Notes: generated by a model not told the origin, from the sequence alone. DNA of 64,000 nucleotides from Candidatus Poribacteria bacterium (GCA_022822085.1 JAJECK010000051.1:62001-126000), one strand, 5' to 3'. Shown: positions 52,257 to 62,226, numbered from the stretch's first letter. Program-made: numbers and translations.

Positions 52257-53750
52257 TCAGTCTTCAGTCGTTTCTTGTATTTCAGCGAATTCTTTCGGAA
52301 TAAACCGCTGTTGATATGCGTAATTTTCCTCTGGTGGCACTGTCGCTTCAGCAACAGAGAGTGTAACGAGTTTGCTGTCTCGTATAGCGGCTTCAAATTC
52401 AGGTCTGAATTTCCGTAGATAACTTACTGCAGGCCACGATACAGCAATACCAAAAACGCAGATAGTGTTCCATGTCATCGTATCCACATTCGCGATGTTG
52501 TTCGCAACGTTTTCCAGTAGGTCAAGGTCTTCGTAGATTTCCTCTGTTTCTCCCGTATCACCCCACCTACCGCTTTCAGTGACACCGAACTTTGGTCGTG
52601 TGATGGTTGTTTGTCTACCCTCTCCATCAGCAATCCGTTGGACAATATCACGGACCCATGGAGTCCCCCATCGACACGGAGTGCACTGTCCACACGATTC
52701 ATGTGCGTAGAATTTCATGATATTAAGCAGGCAATCAACGATATTACGGGTCTCATTCATCACAATAATACCACCTGATCCCAACATTGATTTAGCAAGT
52801 GTGAGCGATGTGAAATCGAGTCGTGTGTCTAATTCGTAATGCGTTAAGATTGGTGCGGAACTACCGCCAGGGATAACCGCTTTTACTTCTTCACCACGCA
52901 AACCGCCTGCTACTTCAATGAGCTCAGTGCAAGTCAAACCGAGTTCCAATTCATACACACCTGGTTCGTTGACATCGCCGCTGATACAGTAGAGTTTTGT
53001 CCCTGTATTTGGATCCGCTTTTGGTGGATCAAAGCGCGTATCACCATACGTTCGTCCCATCTGGGTATACCATTCCACACCGTTACCGACAATGAAAGGT
53101 AGGTTGCACAAGGTTTCCACATTCTGCACGACAGTAGGTTTCATAAACACACCTTGGACAGCTGGAAAAGGTGGTTTGTTCCGGGGTTGTCCCCGTTTTC
53201 CTTCCAGCGATTCAATCAATCCTGTCTCTTCACCACAGATATAAGCACCAGCCCCTGGATGCGAATAGATGTTAATGTTTAGTCCAGTATCACGGACATT
53301 TTCCCCAAGGTAACCCTGTTCGTAAGCCTCTTTTATGGCAGCATCTAACATCTTTTTACCAAGCGTGAATTCACCACGAATATAGACATAGGTGGTTTCA
53401 ATTCCCATCGCGTAGCAACAGATGAGGATGCCTTCAATTAATAGATGTGGGTTTTTCTCCAAGACGTACCGGTTGCTAAAGGTACCAGGTTCACTCTCGT
53501 CAGCGTTGCAACAGAGATAACGCGGTTCAATATCTCTTGGAACAAAACTCCATTTTTCTCCAGTTGAAAAACCGGCACCGCCTCTGCCTTTCAACCCTGC
53601 ATCCCACACCATTTGCGCAAGTTCTTCAGGTTGAAATTCGGCAATAGCCTTTTCAAAACGGGTGTAGCCTTCATGTTGTCTGAAGACATCAAAAGTGTTT
53701 ATATTCGGTACATCCAGATGCTCGTAGAGAATCCGTTTTTCTTGAACCAT
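52257..53750 (-). CDS. nuoF: NADH-quinone oxidoreductase subunit F
   Basis: GLKGRGGAGFSTGEKW, GAGAYICGEETGLIESLEGKRGQPR, ESCGQCTPCRWG. Confidence 0.98.
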   Translation of the reverse strand: MVQEKRILYEHLDVPNINTFDVFRQHEGYTRFEKAIAEFQPEELAQMVWDAGLKGRGGAGFSTGEKWSFVPRDIEPRYLCCNADESEPGTFSNRYVLEKNPHLLIEGILICCYAMGIETTYVYIRGEFTLGKKMLDAAIKEAYEQGYLGENVRDTGLNINIYSHPGAGAYICGEETGLIESLEGKRGQPRNKPPFPAVQGVFMKPTVVQNVETLCNLPFIVGNGVEWYTQMGRTYGDTRFDPPKADPNTGTKLYCISGDVNEPGVYELELGLTCTELIEVAGGLRGEEVKAVIPGGSSAPILTHYELDTRLDFTSLTLAKSMLGSGGIIVMNETRNIVDCLLNIMKFYAHESCGQCTPCRWGTPWVRDIVQRIADGEGRQTTITRPKFGVTESGRWGDTGETEEIYEDLDLLENVANNIANVDTMTWNTICVFGIAVSWPAVSYLRKFRPEFEAAIRDSKLVTLSVAEATVPPEENYAYQQRFIPKEFAEIQETTED

Positions 53751-53848
53751 ATTTTGCCTCTACATATTGTCTCTTATAGTTTTTGTAAGTTGGGTAGAAC
53801 GAAGTGAAACCCAACAAATTCTGATTGATTCTAAAACACTGTTAGGAA

Positions 53849-54412
53849 TTATTGTTCATCAGGAGGCTCCTTTACCTCATTTACCTGGTCGCTTTCAATC
53901 CATCCTACCACCTCGTTATAGGGCTCGCCTATTTTTTTGACTATAGAATAGATGTCTTTTCCTTCCTTATGCATTTCTATTACACGTCTTTTTTTGTCGG
54001 CCTGAATTTCTGGATCACTTTTAATCCATTTCTCAACGTTCTCATAAGTGGCAGATACTTGCTTAGCAATTTCATAAAGATCGTTGTTCTCTTCCTTATA
54101 TATTTGTATTGCACGCCTTTTTTTCTCAGCATGTTCAGTTTGAATTTCTGGGTCATCTTCAATCCATACTCTAACAGCCCTCGGCATTACCTTCAATTGA
54201 TCAGCAATTTGGTTGATGTCGCGTTCGCCTCTCTTATACTTTTCTATTGCAAGTTTTTTTACATACTCGTTTTGCGATAACAAAACTGCACAACCCATTT
54301 GTATATATCCAAGCACTCGCCACAATCTGATATGGAGTGCGATAAGAAAAATACCGTACCCTATTGAGAATATACCCAAGATAATGAAAAATGCGATCCA
54401 ACCTTCATTCAT
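53849..54412 (-). CDS. TM-anchored protein with three tandem HTH-like repeats
   Basis: N-terminal TM then three ~40-aa repeats (AIEKYKRGERDINQIADQL.., AIQIYKEENNDLYEIAKQV.., VIEMHKEGKDIYSIVKKI..). Confidence 0.6.
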   Translation of the reverse strand: MNEGWIAFFIILGIFSIGYGIFLIALHIRLWRVLGYIQMGCAVLLSQNEYVKKLAIEKYKRGERDINQIADQLKVMPRAVRVWIEDDPEIQTEHAEKKRRAIQIYKEENNDLYEIAKQVSATYENVEKWIKSDPEIQADKKRRVIEMHKEGKDIYSIVKKIGEPYNEVVGWIESDQVNEVKEPPDEQ

Positions 54413-54570
54413 AGTTTTAATCTCTCATTCTCGTTGAAAAAGTTGTTTTCTATGATAATTCTTGTCTCTATCTTAACACTCTATAGCATGTATCATATAT
54501 AGACACTCACAGAAACAATAAGTTTGTCAAATGCTAAAAATCAGGTGGATATAGTACTAATTACTAATTA

Positions 54571-55095
54571 CTAATTAGGAAGTTGCTCTAAAATTTCATC
54601 AACCTTTTCGGGTGTCAAATTTTTATATAAATCGTCATTCACCATGATAACAGGTGCAACATCACAAGATGCAAGACATTCTACTTTCATTAAAGTGAAC
54701 TTACCATCGTCAGTTGTGCCTTTTGCCAGATTCGTTTCCGATGCGATGTCTGTACCGAGTTTCGTTTTGAGATGCTCCAAAACCACTTTGCAGTCACGTA
54801 GTGCACAAGGGAGCGTATGGCAGACGCGGATAACATACTTGCCTACCGGTTCTTCAAAGAACATCGGATAGAAGGTTACCACGTCTTTTACCTTCATCAC
54901 CGTGACCTCCAACAGTTCTGCAACATAACGCATCACAGCAGGAGTGATATAACCTTCTTGCCGTTGTGCCAGGTGGAGTGTTGGCAGCATCGCAGCTTCT
55001 TTCACAGGGTATCGACCAATCAGTTCGTCAAATTCCTGCTTGTTTTCTTCGTTAAACTGAAATGGTGTTTCAATTTGGACAATTTCATCTGACAT
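54571..55095 (-). CDS. nuoE: NADH-quinone oxidoreductase subunit E
   Basis: LHLAQRQEGYITPAVMRYVAELL, VCHTLPCALRDC, VECLASCDVAPVIMVND. Confidence 0.97.
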   Translation of the reverse strand: MSDEIVQIETPFQFNEENKQEFDELIGRYPVKEAAMLPTLHLAQRQEGYITPAVMRYVAELLEVTVMKVKDVVTFYPMFFEEPVGKYVIRVCHTLPCALRDCKVVLEHLKTKLGTDIASETNLAKGTTDDGKFTLMKVECLASCDVAPVIMVNDDLYKNLTPEKVDEILEQLPN

Positions 55096-55161
55096 CTATG
55101 TTTTCCTTTATTGGCTATCAGCGGTGAGTGGACTTGGAAACTTCATTCACTAATAGCGCAT

Positions 55162-55959
55162 CTACTGATAAGTGTCTACATACTTTTCTAATCCATTATA
55201 ATCTGGGACTACTTCTAACGCTTGCATCCGTTCAAGTGCAAAGACTCGATTAGCTTGGCGCAATTCGCAAAATCCCTCTACACACAACGTTTCACCAGAT
55301 TCTCGATTGTTCGGAATATTAAATAACCGCTCTGGTACAACCACACGCATCATCCATGTTTTAGCACTCGGCTTTTTATAGTCAAACCGAATCTTCTGGC
55401 TATTGTCCATAGCATATTGGATTTCCGCAACTTGCTCCGAAAACTCTGATTGTGATGCCTTTAGTGTAAAGCTACCAAATATATCTCCTTTTCCGTACAT
55501 ACCTTCATAACACGGTTTGCAAATCAATTCGAGATTCTCCAACTCGTTTGTTCCGCCTTCACACAAAGGAATCTCATGTATCAGGTACACGTCCCGTTCT
55601 TCTCCACAACTCAAACAGATCGAACCGTTCTGCTGTATAAGATGCAGTTTTCGCTCATTCCAATCCGGTGGCCAGTTCGGTAAAAAGTCATAAATTGAGC
55701 TTAAAGTATTTTTTAACTTCGTTAACTCGTCGGATAAACTTTCCACATCTTCCTCTGAAATTACTTCTCTATCTGAAACTTCAGTCCGCACAAAGAGAGA
55801 CGATAAGAGTTGTGCATCTTGCCGCCGCAGAATAACTTCAATTTCGTCTTTCCGCATTTGCAGTTTGATCAGACAAGAAGTGTGAAGATAGTCTCCATAG
55901 GCCAGATTTATGTCGTATTCATAATCGGCATATTGTTTACATACGGTACAGTACGGCAT
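55162..55959 (-). CDS. HNH-endonuclease-like domain fused to WYL-like domain
   Basis: CLSCGEERDVYLIHEIPLCEGGTNELENLELICKPCYEGMYG; C-term IQYAMDNSQKIRFDYKKP...RVVVPERL...LCVEGFCELRQANRVFALERMQALEV. Confidence 0.7.
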   Translation of the reverse strand: MPYCTVCKQYADYEYDINLAYGDYLHTSCLIKLQMRKDEIEVILRRQDAQLLSSLFVRTEVSDREVISEEDVESLSDELTKLKNTLSSIYDFLPNWPPDWNERKLHLIQQNGSICLSCGEERDVYLIHEIPLCEGGTNELENLELICKPCYEGMYGKGDIFGSFTLKASQSEFSEQVAEIQYAMDNSQKIRFDYKKPSAKTWMMRVVVPERLFNIPNNRESGETLCVEGFCELRQANRVFALERMQALEVVPDYNGLEKYVDTYQ

Positions 55960-55974
55960 CTTTGATCCTTGCAA

Positions 55975-56070
55975 TTATTGAGATTCATCAACAACTTACA
56001 GGTATTCTCACGAACCGCTTCTTCATCAGGCAAAATCTTATAGAATTTTCGCTTCTCGATATCTTCATAA
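55975..56070 (-). pseudogene. Degenerate copy of the small ORF at 56943-57137
   Basis: Minus-strand translation GYEDIEKRKFYKILPDEEAVRENT vs GCADIEKRKFYQILHDEEAAQEGY. Confidence 0.65.
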
Positions 56071-56838
56071 CCGTTCTGCTTTCAAGCGCGCAATTTCTTC
56101 ACGGAGTTGTGCGGCTTCTACTTCGGCATTTTCAGCGCGTGTAGTTTCTTGCTCTGCCCGTGTTTCTGCAGTTTCTGCGCGTGCTTCGGCGTTTTCTGCG
56201 CGTGCTTCAGCATTTTCAGCGCGTGTGGATGCTTGCTCTGCCAAAGTCTGCACCCATTTGTTCTCGACAGGATCAAAAATCCTTATTTCTGGTCCTTGCA
56301 TACGGAAATCCAAACCCAGAACGGATGAACGAATACTTCCATCATCATCTGGCGGAATTGCTGTATAAGCACCGTCCACTAAGGTAAATCCCATGAGCGG
56401 AGATGGTAAATATGCCCCCTCTGCATCAAATAAAAAATAATCTGGTATCTCCAATGATGCGTAGATATCCATTTTCTCACCTAAGTCTTTTTCATAAGTC
56501 CCTTTACTGGAGAACTCCATCACGAAATCGGGGGCTTTCCCTTCCTCCCACGTTTTATACGAAAAACGTGGCTTTTTGTTTATACCAAAACTGACGAGCA
56601 CATCTGGAGCTATAGACTTGCGCGGATCCCCTTCTCTGTAATAGACAAAAATGTCACCAGAGACATAGACATCTGGATTCTTTGCATAATGTGCCTCAAG
56701 AGCCTGCAGCGTCCATATTATTGCTTGTCTATGATAATCGTTTACTGCCATAGGCTCTCCATCAGTATGAGGATAAATAATCGCGTCATCTGTAGGAACA
56801 TAAGGGATAGAAGTTTCTTTTGGATATGTGGCTGCCAT
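56065..56838 (-). CDS. Uma2-family (PD-(D/E)XK) endonuclease with coiled-coil tail
   Basis: GDIFVYYREGDPRKSIAPDVLVSFG, APDFVMEFSSKGTYEKDLGEKMDIYASLEIPDYFLFDAEG; RAENAEARAE tail. Confidence 0.9.
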   Translation of the reverse strand: MAATYPKETSIPYVPTDDAIIYPHTDGEPMAVNDYHRQAIIWTLQALEAHYAKNPDVYVSGDIFVYYREGDPRKSIAPDVLVSFGINKKPRFSYKTWEEGKAPDFVMEFSSKGTYEKDLGEKMDIYASLEIPDYFLFDAEGAYLPSPLMGFTLVDGAYTAIPPDDDGSIRSSVLGLDFRMQGPEIRIFDPVENKWVQTLAEQASTRAENAEARAENAEARAETAETRAEQETTRAENAEVEAAQLREEIARLKAERL

Positions 56839-56942
56839 TATGTTCTCCTTCGTTGTCTGGGTCTAAAATGTCAAACAAACGAGCCCATCTTCATTCTTCA
56901 ACGATTTCAATCCAATCTTACACTTTCATGGTTATACAACGT

Positions 56943-57137
56943 TTAGCTTGCTACTACAAATGACTCCTCTACTTTTTGAGGGAGTTCAACAAAAATAAAA
57001 TAGTATTTGGGATACAAGTAGTCTTCCTGAGATTCATCAATGACTCGTAGGTATCCTTCTTGTGCAGCTTCTTCATCATGCAGAATCTGGTAAAACTTTC
57101 GTTTTTCTATGTCCGCACAACCTTCATTTCGATGCAA
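56943..57137 (-). CDS. Small hypothetical protein
   Basis: GCADIEKRKFYQILHDEEAAQEGYLRVIDESQEDYLYPKYYFIFVELPQ; related fragment at 55975-56070. Confidence 0.5.
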   Translation of the reverse strand: MHRNEGCADIEKRKFYQILHDEEAAQEGYLRVIDESQEDYLYPKYYFIFVELPQKVEESFVVAS

Positions 57138-57212
57138 AGCGCAAATTAGGTTTTTATAAGACTTATTCCAGAATTACAATCTTTTTCACAAATCCTTCCC
57201 TTCAACCATAAA

Positions 57213-58055
57213 TTATTTCAGAGATGACAAGACAAAACCTAATAATATTACTGAAGCGGCTATTGTCGCTATAAGCACGCCTTTTGAGCCTTTGTGCCTT
57301 GTTTCTTTCGCAGATGCACTTTTTTCAGACGTTTTTTTGGGTTCTGGTGGCAAGGCAAAAGTGAGTCCTTCACTGACCTTTTGCCCTTGCAATATGATCT
57401 TAATTGGTCCAGAGGTATAGTGATAGTACTGAACCCAGTCGGCAGAAACACCACTGGGTAATGAACTTGGTTCAAAACTATGATGAAAAATATCGTATGC
57501 AGTATATTCTTTTTCATACATTTCATCTATAATAAATGCTCTTGCATCTGCTCTTTGTGCTGCGATATAACCAGCAAGAACAGCACCGAAAAATGTAGGA
57601 CTTGTACGAATAGGTTTGTTAAGTTCTTCAAGCATTCCTAATTGGGAGGCCTCTCGCATCCTTCCGCCGTACAGTTTGAATATTATTTCTTCGCGCGTCA
57701 ATTTTTTTGTGAGTGTTTGGGACGCATCTATCATTTGAATCGGATCAGCACTTAAATTCAGGGTTCCATTAGACTTATTTCGACATCTCACAGCCACAGC
57801 AATAAGTATTTTAGGGTGTTTAGTTACGCCGATTAATCCTTCAATAGCATCATAAGATTTAACTACTTTGCGGAGATCGGTTACAACAATATTGTATTCA
57901 AATTGTTCATTCTGTAACCTGCCAATTTCTGGAACGCTACTTTTATTTTTTTGAACATGCCACGCGGTAGGTTCCCAATTGGATCGCGTCGTAGGAGCGC
58001 AACCTGAAACTACTGCGGTAAAAATTAACGTTAGAAATAATATAACCGATTTCAT
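57213..58055 (-). CDS. Lipoprotein with C-terminal TM helix, unknown function
   Basis: Lipobox VVSGC; C-term GVLIATIAASVILLGFVLSSLK. Confidence 0.6.
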   Translation of the reverse strand: MKSVILFLTLIFTAVVSGCAPTTRSNWEPTAWHVQKNKSSVPEIGRLQNEQFEYNIVVTDLRKVVKSYDAIEGLIGVTKHPKILIAVAVRCRNKSNGTLNLSADPIQMIDASQTLTKKLTREEIIFKLYGGRMREASQLGMLEELNKPIRTSPTFFGAVLAGYIAAQRADARAFIIDEMYEKEYTAYDIFHHSFEPSSLPSGVSADWVQYYHYTSGPIKIILQGQKVSEGLTFALPPEPKKTSEKSASAKETRHKGSKGVLIATIAASVILLGFVLSSLK

Positions 58056-58196
58056 TCTTTTTTGAACCCTATAAACTTAATTTCTTGACATCAAAACTTT
58101 GCTTCTACAATTTTCACCAAAATTAATAGTTCCAAAAACTGAATTCGGTTTTCAGCAATACTCGCTTTACTATAAAGTTCTCAAGTTCATAGTGTG

Positions 58197-59060
58197 TTAA
58201 CTGCGTGCTTTCAAACGTGCAATTTCTTCACGGAGTTGTGCGACTTCTGCTTCTGCGGTTTCAACACGTGCAGCTGCCTGATCAGCCCGTGCGGTTTCTT
58301 GTTCTGCGCGTGCTTCTGCGTTTTCTCGTGTGATGGTTTCCTGTTCTGCGCGTGCAGCTGCCTGATCAGCCCGTGCGGTTTCTTGTTCTGCGCGTGCTTC
58401 TGCGTTTTCTCGTGCGATGGTTTCCTGTTCTGCGCGTGCTTCTGCAATTTCTGTCTGTTCTGCGCGTGTCAGAATCCATTCGTCCGCAACAGGATCATAA
58501 ATCCTTATCTCTCCATCCTGAAGACGGAAATCCAAATCCAACGCGGATGAACGAATGCTTCCATCATCATCGGATGGAATTGGCATATAAACGCCGTCCT
58601 CTAACGTAAATCCCATCAGTGGCGTTGGTAAATATAACCCTTCTGCATCATATAAGAAATAATCTTGTATCTCCAGTGAAGCGTAGACATCCATCTTTTC
58701 ACCTAAATCTTTTTTATAAGTGCTATCACTGGAAAACTCCATCACGAAATCAGGTGCTTTCCCTTCCTCCCATACTTTATACGTCTTCCGTAGTTTCGGG
58801 TTTATGCCAAAACAGACGAGTACATCAGGAGATATAGACTTCCGGGGATCCCCTTCTCTGTAATACATCAATATATCACCAGAGATATAAACATCAGGTT
58901 TATGTGCAAAATGTGCTTCAAGAGCTTGCAGCGTCCAAATTAGCAGTCTTAAATGATAATCGCTCGCAGCCACGGGCAGTCCATCCTCTTCAGGATAATA
59001 GATCGTCCCATCCGTAGGGACATAAGGAATAGAGATATCTTTTGGATATGTGCTATCCAT
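58197..59060 (-). CDS. Uma2-family endonuclease paralog with expanded coiled-coil tail
   Basis: Same core as 56065-56838; AEARAEQETARADQAAARAEQET repeats. Confidence 0.9.
   Translation of the reverse strand: MDSTYPKDISIPYVPTDGTIYYPEEDGLPVAASDYHLRLLIWTLQALEAHFAHKPDVYISGDILMYYREGDPRKSISPDVLVCFGINPKLRKTYKVWEEGKAPDFVMEFSSDSTYKKDLGEKMDVYASLEIQDYFLYDAEGLYLPTPLMGFTLEDGVYMPIPSDDDGSIRSSALDLDFRLQDGEIRIYDPVADEWILTRAEQTEIAEARAEQETIARENAEARAEQETARADQAAARAEQETITRENAEARAEQETARADQAAARVETAEAEVAQLREEIARLKARS
58270..58437. repeat. 84-bp in-frame tandem duplication (2 copies, 1 mismatch)
   Basis: 58270-58353 vs 58354-58437 differ only at 58331 (t) / 58415 (c). Confidence 0.95.
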
Positions 59061-59120
59061 GATGTTTCTCCTTAAAGTCTGAAATACTTCTGTTTCCTAT
59101 TTCCCAACTTCATCTATAAG

Positions 59121-59477
59121 TTAGTACTTTCCCACAAACTGAATTCGGTTTTTCTCAGGGTCTCTGATATCAAAAATCCCATAACCCCCGTCATTTTCCA
59201 AAGGTCTCAAACGTAACCCTTTTGACTTTAAATGTTGGTGCATTGCGCTCACACTATCAACCTGAAGCATTAACTTTTGTCTACCCTCATTCGGTTTACT
59301 TGCACTATGGAGACACAGTTTACACTCACCTGTATCAAACCGGTAAAAACGATGTTCTGGAAATGGTTGATCTTCCTCTGGAGTCAATCCGATTACATCT
59401 CTATAAAACGCAATGACAGTTTTCATATCTTTTACAAAAAGCATGACTCCGCCAAGACTAACTTTCATTTCTGACAT
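59121..59477 (-). CDS. VOC-family (glyoxalase-like) protein
   Basis: LGGVMLFVKDMKTVIAFYRDVIGLTPE, FDIRDPEKNRIQFV. Confidence 0.88.
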   Translation of the reverse strand: MSEMKVSLGGVMLFVKDMKTVIAFYRDVIGLTPEEDQPFPEHRFYRFDTGECKLCLHSASKPNEGRQKLMLQVDSVSAMHQHLKSKGLRLRPLENDGGYGIFDIRDPEKNRIQFVGKY

Positions 59478-59552
59478 ATCTGGACCTCTATCATTTCTAT
59501 ACCATATTAAGGCGCGAGCCAACTTCCCTTCTATGTATATGTAAAGGTATCG

Positions 59553-60749
59553 TTACCGATCCAATTCCCCTGCAATAACGTTCAAACTCCCTAACACAGC
59601 CACAGTATCCGATACCATGCCACCCTCCAACATGTGCGGCAGTGATTGGAAATGGAAGAAACTGGGTGGACGAATCCGAATTCTATACCCCGTGCCGCTA
59701 CCGTCGCTGACAATGTAGAAACCTAATTCTCCATTGGGTGATTCCGTAGCACAATAATGATCTCCTTGAGGTGGCTGTACGCCGTGTCCATCCATCACAA
59801 TTTTAAAGTGGTGTATCAGTCCTTCTATATGTCCGTAAGCATCCGATTTGTCCGGCATCATAACTTTGTTGTCTTCAAGACTGAATGGACCTTCGGGTAG
59901 GTTGTCAAGTGCTTGCCTGACGATACCGCAGCTTTGAATCATTTCTTCCATACGAACCAGATACCGATCATAAACATCACCGTTTGTACCGACTGGCACA
60001 TCAAACTGGAATTTTTCATAAGAAGAATACGGTTCCGCTTTGCGAAGGTCGTGTGCGACACCTGTAGCTCGCAGGTTGGGCCCTGTCAAGCCGTAATTAA
60101 TCGCATCTTCCGGTGAAATTGCACCTACTCCTTTTGTTCTATCCATCCAAATTCGGTTGCGTGTCAACAAGGTATGCGTTTCTTTCAACGCTTTTGGAAA
60201 ATTCGTGATGAAATCGCGAGCGTCGTTTTCAAAACCATCATAAAGGTCGCGGAACACACCTCCCACACGCGTATAACTTGTTGTCAGTCGTGCACCTGTA
60301 GTTTTCTCAAATATGCTGTAGAGTTTTTCGCGCTCTCTAAAACTATAAAGGAAAACCGAAAACGCACCTAAATCAAGCGCAGCAGTTCCAAGCCACAGCA
60401 GATGGTCAGCCAGTCGAGAAAGTTCAGCCATCAAGACACGAATATATTGGCACCGTTCGGGGACTTCAATACCGAGCAACTGTTCCACTGCAAGCACATA
60501 CCCGAAATTATTTGATAGTGGCGATAGATAATTCATTCGGTCTGTAACAACGATGTACTGATTGTAATCTAAGTGCTCACCCAGTTTTTCAAACCCCGTA
60601 TGTAAGTACCCGGCATGGGGTGTCGCCTTCAAAATGGTTTCGCCATCAAGCTCTAAAACAATACGTAGGGTGCCGTGTGTCGCAGGATGTTGCGGTCCGA
60701 AGTTGAGGACCATTTTCTCACCTGTTGTGCGTTCCATCCCACCTTGCAT
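59553..60749 (-). CDS. nuoD: NADH-quinone oxidoreductase subunit D
   Basis: LNFGPQHPATHGTLRIVLELDGE, TPHAGYLHTGFEKLGE. Confidence 0.98.
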   Translation of the reverse strand: MQGGMERTTGEKMVLNFGPQHPATHGTLRIVLELDGETILKATPHAGYLHTGFEKLGEHLDYNQYIVVTDRMNYLSPLSNNFGYVLAVEQLLGIEVPERCQYIRVLMAELSRLADHLLWLGTAALDLGAFSVFLYSFREREKLYSIFEKTTGARLTTSYTRVGGVFRDLYDGFENDARDFITNFPKALKETHTLLTRNRIWMDRTKGVGAISPEDAINYGLTGPNLRATGVAHDLRKAEPYSSYEKFQFDVPVGTNGDVYDRYLVRMEEMIQSCGIVRQALDNLPEGPFSLEDNKVMMPDKSDAYGHIEGLIHHFKIVMDGHGVQPPQGDHYCATESPNGELGFYIVSDGSGTGYRIRIRPPSFFHFQSLPHMLEGGMVSDTVAVLGSLNVIAGELDR

Positions 60750-60798
60750 ACATAACTCCTTTTATAATTGGCTTGTGCCTATATGCTCTTTTGTTGTC

Positions 60799-61350
60799 TT
60801 ACCGATTCTGCTTTTCAAAGTTAAAACGTTCGCGTTCACCACGTCCCTGCAGCGGATAATCTTTACGCAGCGGGTGTCCTTCAAAGTCATCAGGCATTAA
60901 AATGCGACGTAGATCGGGGTGTCCTTCAAAATCAATTCCAAACATATCATAAGTTTCACGTTCTAACCAGTTGGCAGCCTTCCACAATTCCGTCACCGAT
61001 TGGATTTTCAAATCTTTTTCATGCACAGGCACTTTGACCCGAATACGCGAAGTTTCCCCTTCAAAAGTGTAAAGCTGATAGACGACCATGAATCTGGCAT
61101 AGTCATACTGCATCAATTCTGATTCCAATTGAGAATTGTCAACAGCAGTTACATCAACAAGGAATGAATACGCCAGTTCTGTTTTCAGATATTCTAAGAG
61201 TGCATAACTATTTTCTTTGTTGACAACAACGGAAACGCCGTTTTGGGTTTCAGCATCATCTAAAAGTGCATCTGAAAACTTTTCGCGCAATTTCTCAAGG
61301 ACAAGGGGTTGCGTTTCTTCAGTGATTTCTTCTTTCTCTTCATTCATCAT
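60799..61350 (-). CDS. nuoC: NADH-quinone oxidoreductase subunit C
   Basis: [51 protein letters not shown]; start placed at MMNEEKE. Confidence 0.97.
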   Translation of the reverse strand: MMNEEKEEITEETQPLVLEKLREKFSDALLDDAETQNGVSVVVNKENSYALLEYLKTELAYSFLVDVTAVDNSQLESELMQYDYARFMVVYQLYTFEGETSRIRVKVPVHEKDLKIQSVTELWKAANWLERETYDMFGIDFEGHPDLRRILMPDDFEGHPLRKDYPLQGRGERERFNFEKQNR

Positions 61351-61867
61351 AAGCAACCTCAGAACCTTTGGGGAGTTCACCTTTATGGATTTGTCGTTGT
61401 ACTTGCATCACGGCATCAATCAAATCTTCGGGACGTGGCGGACAACCAGGAATATAAACATCCACTGGAAGGAATTGGTCAACACCTTGTATTAATGTAT
61501 AGGTATCAAAAACGCCGCCACACGATGCACATGCTCCCATTGAAATAACCCATTTTGGGTCCGGCATCTGATCGTATATCCGTTTCAGGACAGGCATCAT
61601 TTTAATTGAAATCCGTCCTGAAACGATAAGCAGATCGGATTGACGTGGCGAGAAACGAATCGCCTCTGAACCGAATCGAGAAAGGTCATATTTGGAAGCC
61701 AAGGTTGCCATCATCTCTATGGCACAACAAGCGGTACCGAACGGCATTGGCCACAAGGAATTCTTTCGTCCCCAGTTGACAACTTTGTCAATTGTCGTTG
61801 TAATGATATTACCATCAGTTCGTTCGGTGCTTGCTCCACTTTGTATATGGGTTTTGGCTAATCCCAT
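61340..61867 (-). CDS. nuoB: NADH-quinone oxidoreductase subunit B
   Basis: [59 protein letters not shown]. Confidence 0.98.
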   Translation of the reverse strand: MGLAKTHIQSGASTERTDGNIITTTIDKVVNWGRKNSLWPMPFGTACCAIEMMATLASKYDLSRFGSEAIRFSPRQSDLLIVSGRISIKMMPVLKRIYDQMPDPKWVISMGACASCGGVFDTYTLIQGVDQFLPVDVYIPGCPPRPEDLIDAVMQVQRQIHKGELPKGSEVAYDE

Positions 61868-62226
61868 GTTAAGCCTCCTTTTTTCCAAGCGTAGATGTAT
61901 CCCAACAAGAGAATACCGATAAAAACCAGCATCTCAACTAAAATAAATGTTCCATTTGTTTCAGACATCTTCTTAAAGACCACTGCCCATGGATATAAGA
62001 ATACCACTTCAATATCAAAGATGATAAAGAGCATAGCAATAAGATCAAACCGGATGGAGAACCTTTGTCTTGCATCACCAACCGGTTGCACACCAGATTC
62101 ATATACGGAAAGTTTGACGCGGTTCGGTTTTTTGGGTCCAAGAAGGTGGGTAAGAGAGAGATTTACAGCTGCAAATAGGACTGCAAATATCCCTAAAAAC
62201 ACTATCGGAAGATAATCTATTAACAT
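61858..62226 (-). CDS. nuoA: NADH-quinone oxidoreductase subunit A
   Basis: [45 protein letters not shown]. Confidence 0.97.
   Translation of the reverse strand: MLIDYLPIVFLGIFAVLFAAVNLSLTHLLGPKKPNRVKLSVYESGVQPVGDARQRFSIRFDLIAMLFIIFDIEVVFLYPWAVVFKKMSETNGTFILVEMLVFIGILLLGYIYAWKKGGLTWD

Noticed and set aside
58194-58550. 118-aa plus-strand Cys/Phe-rich repetitive ORF
   Set aside because: Antisense of the Uma2 coiled-coil repeats; Cys-rich composition follows from the repeat codons.
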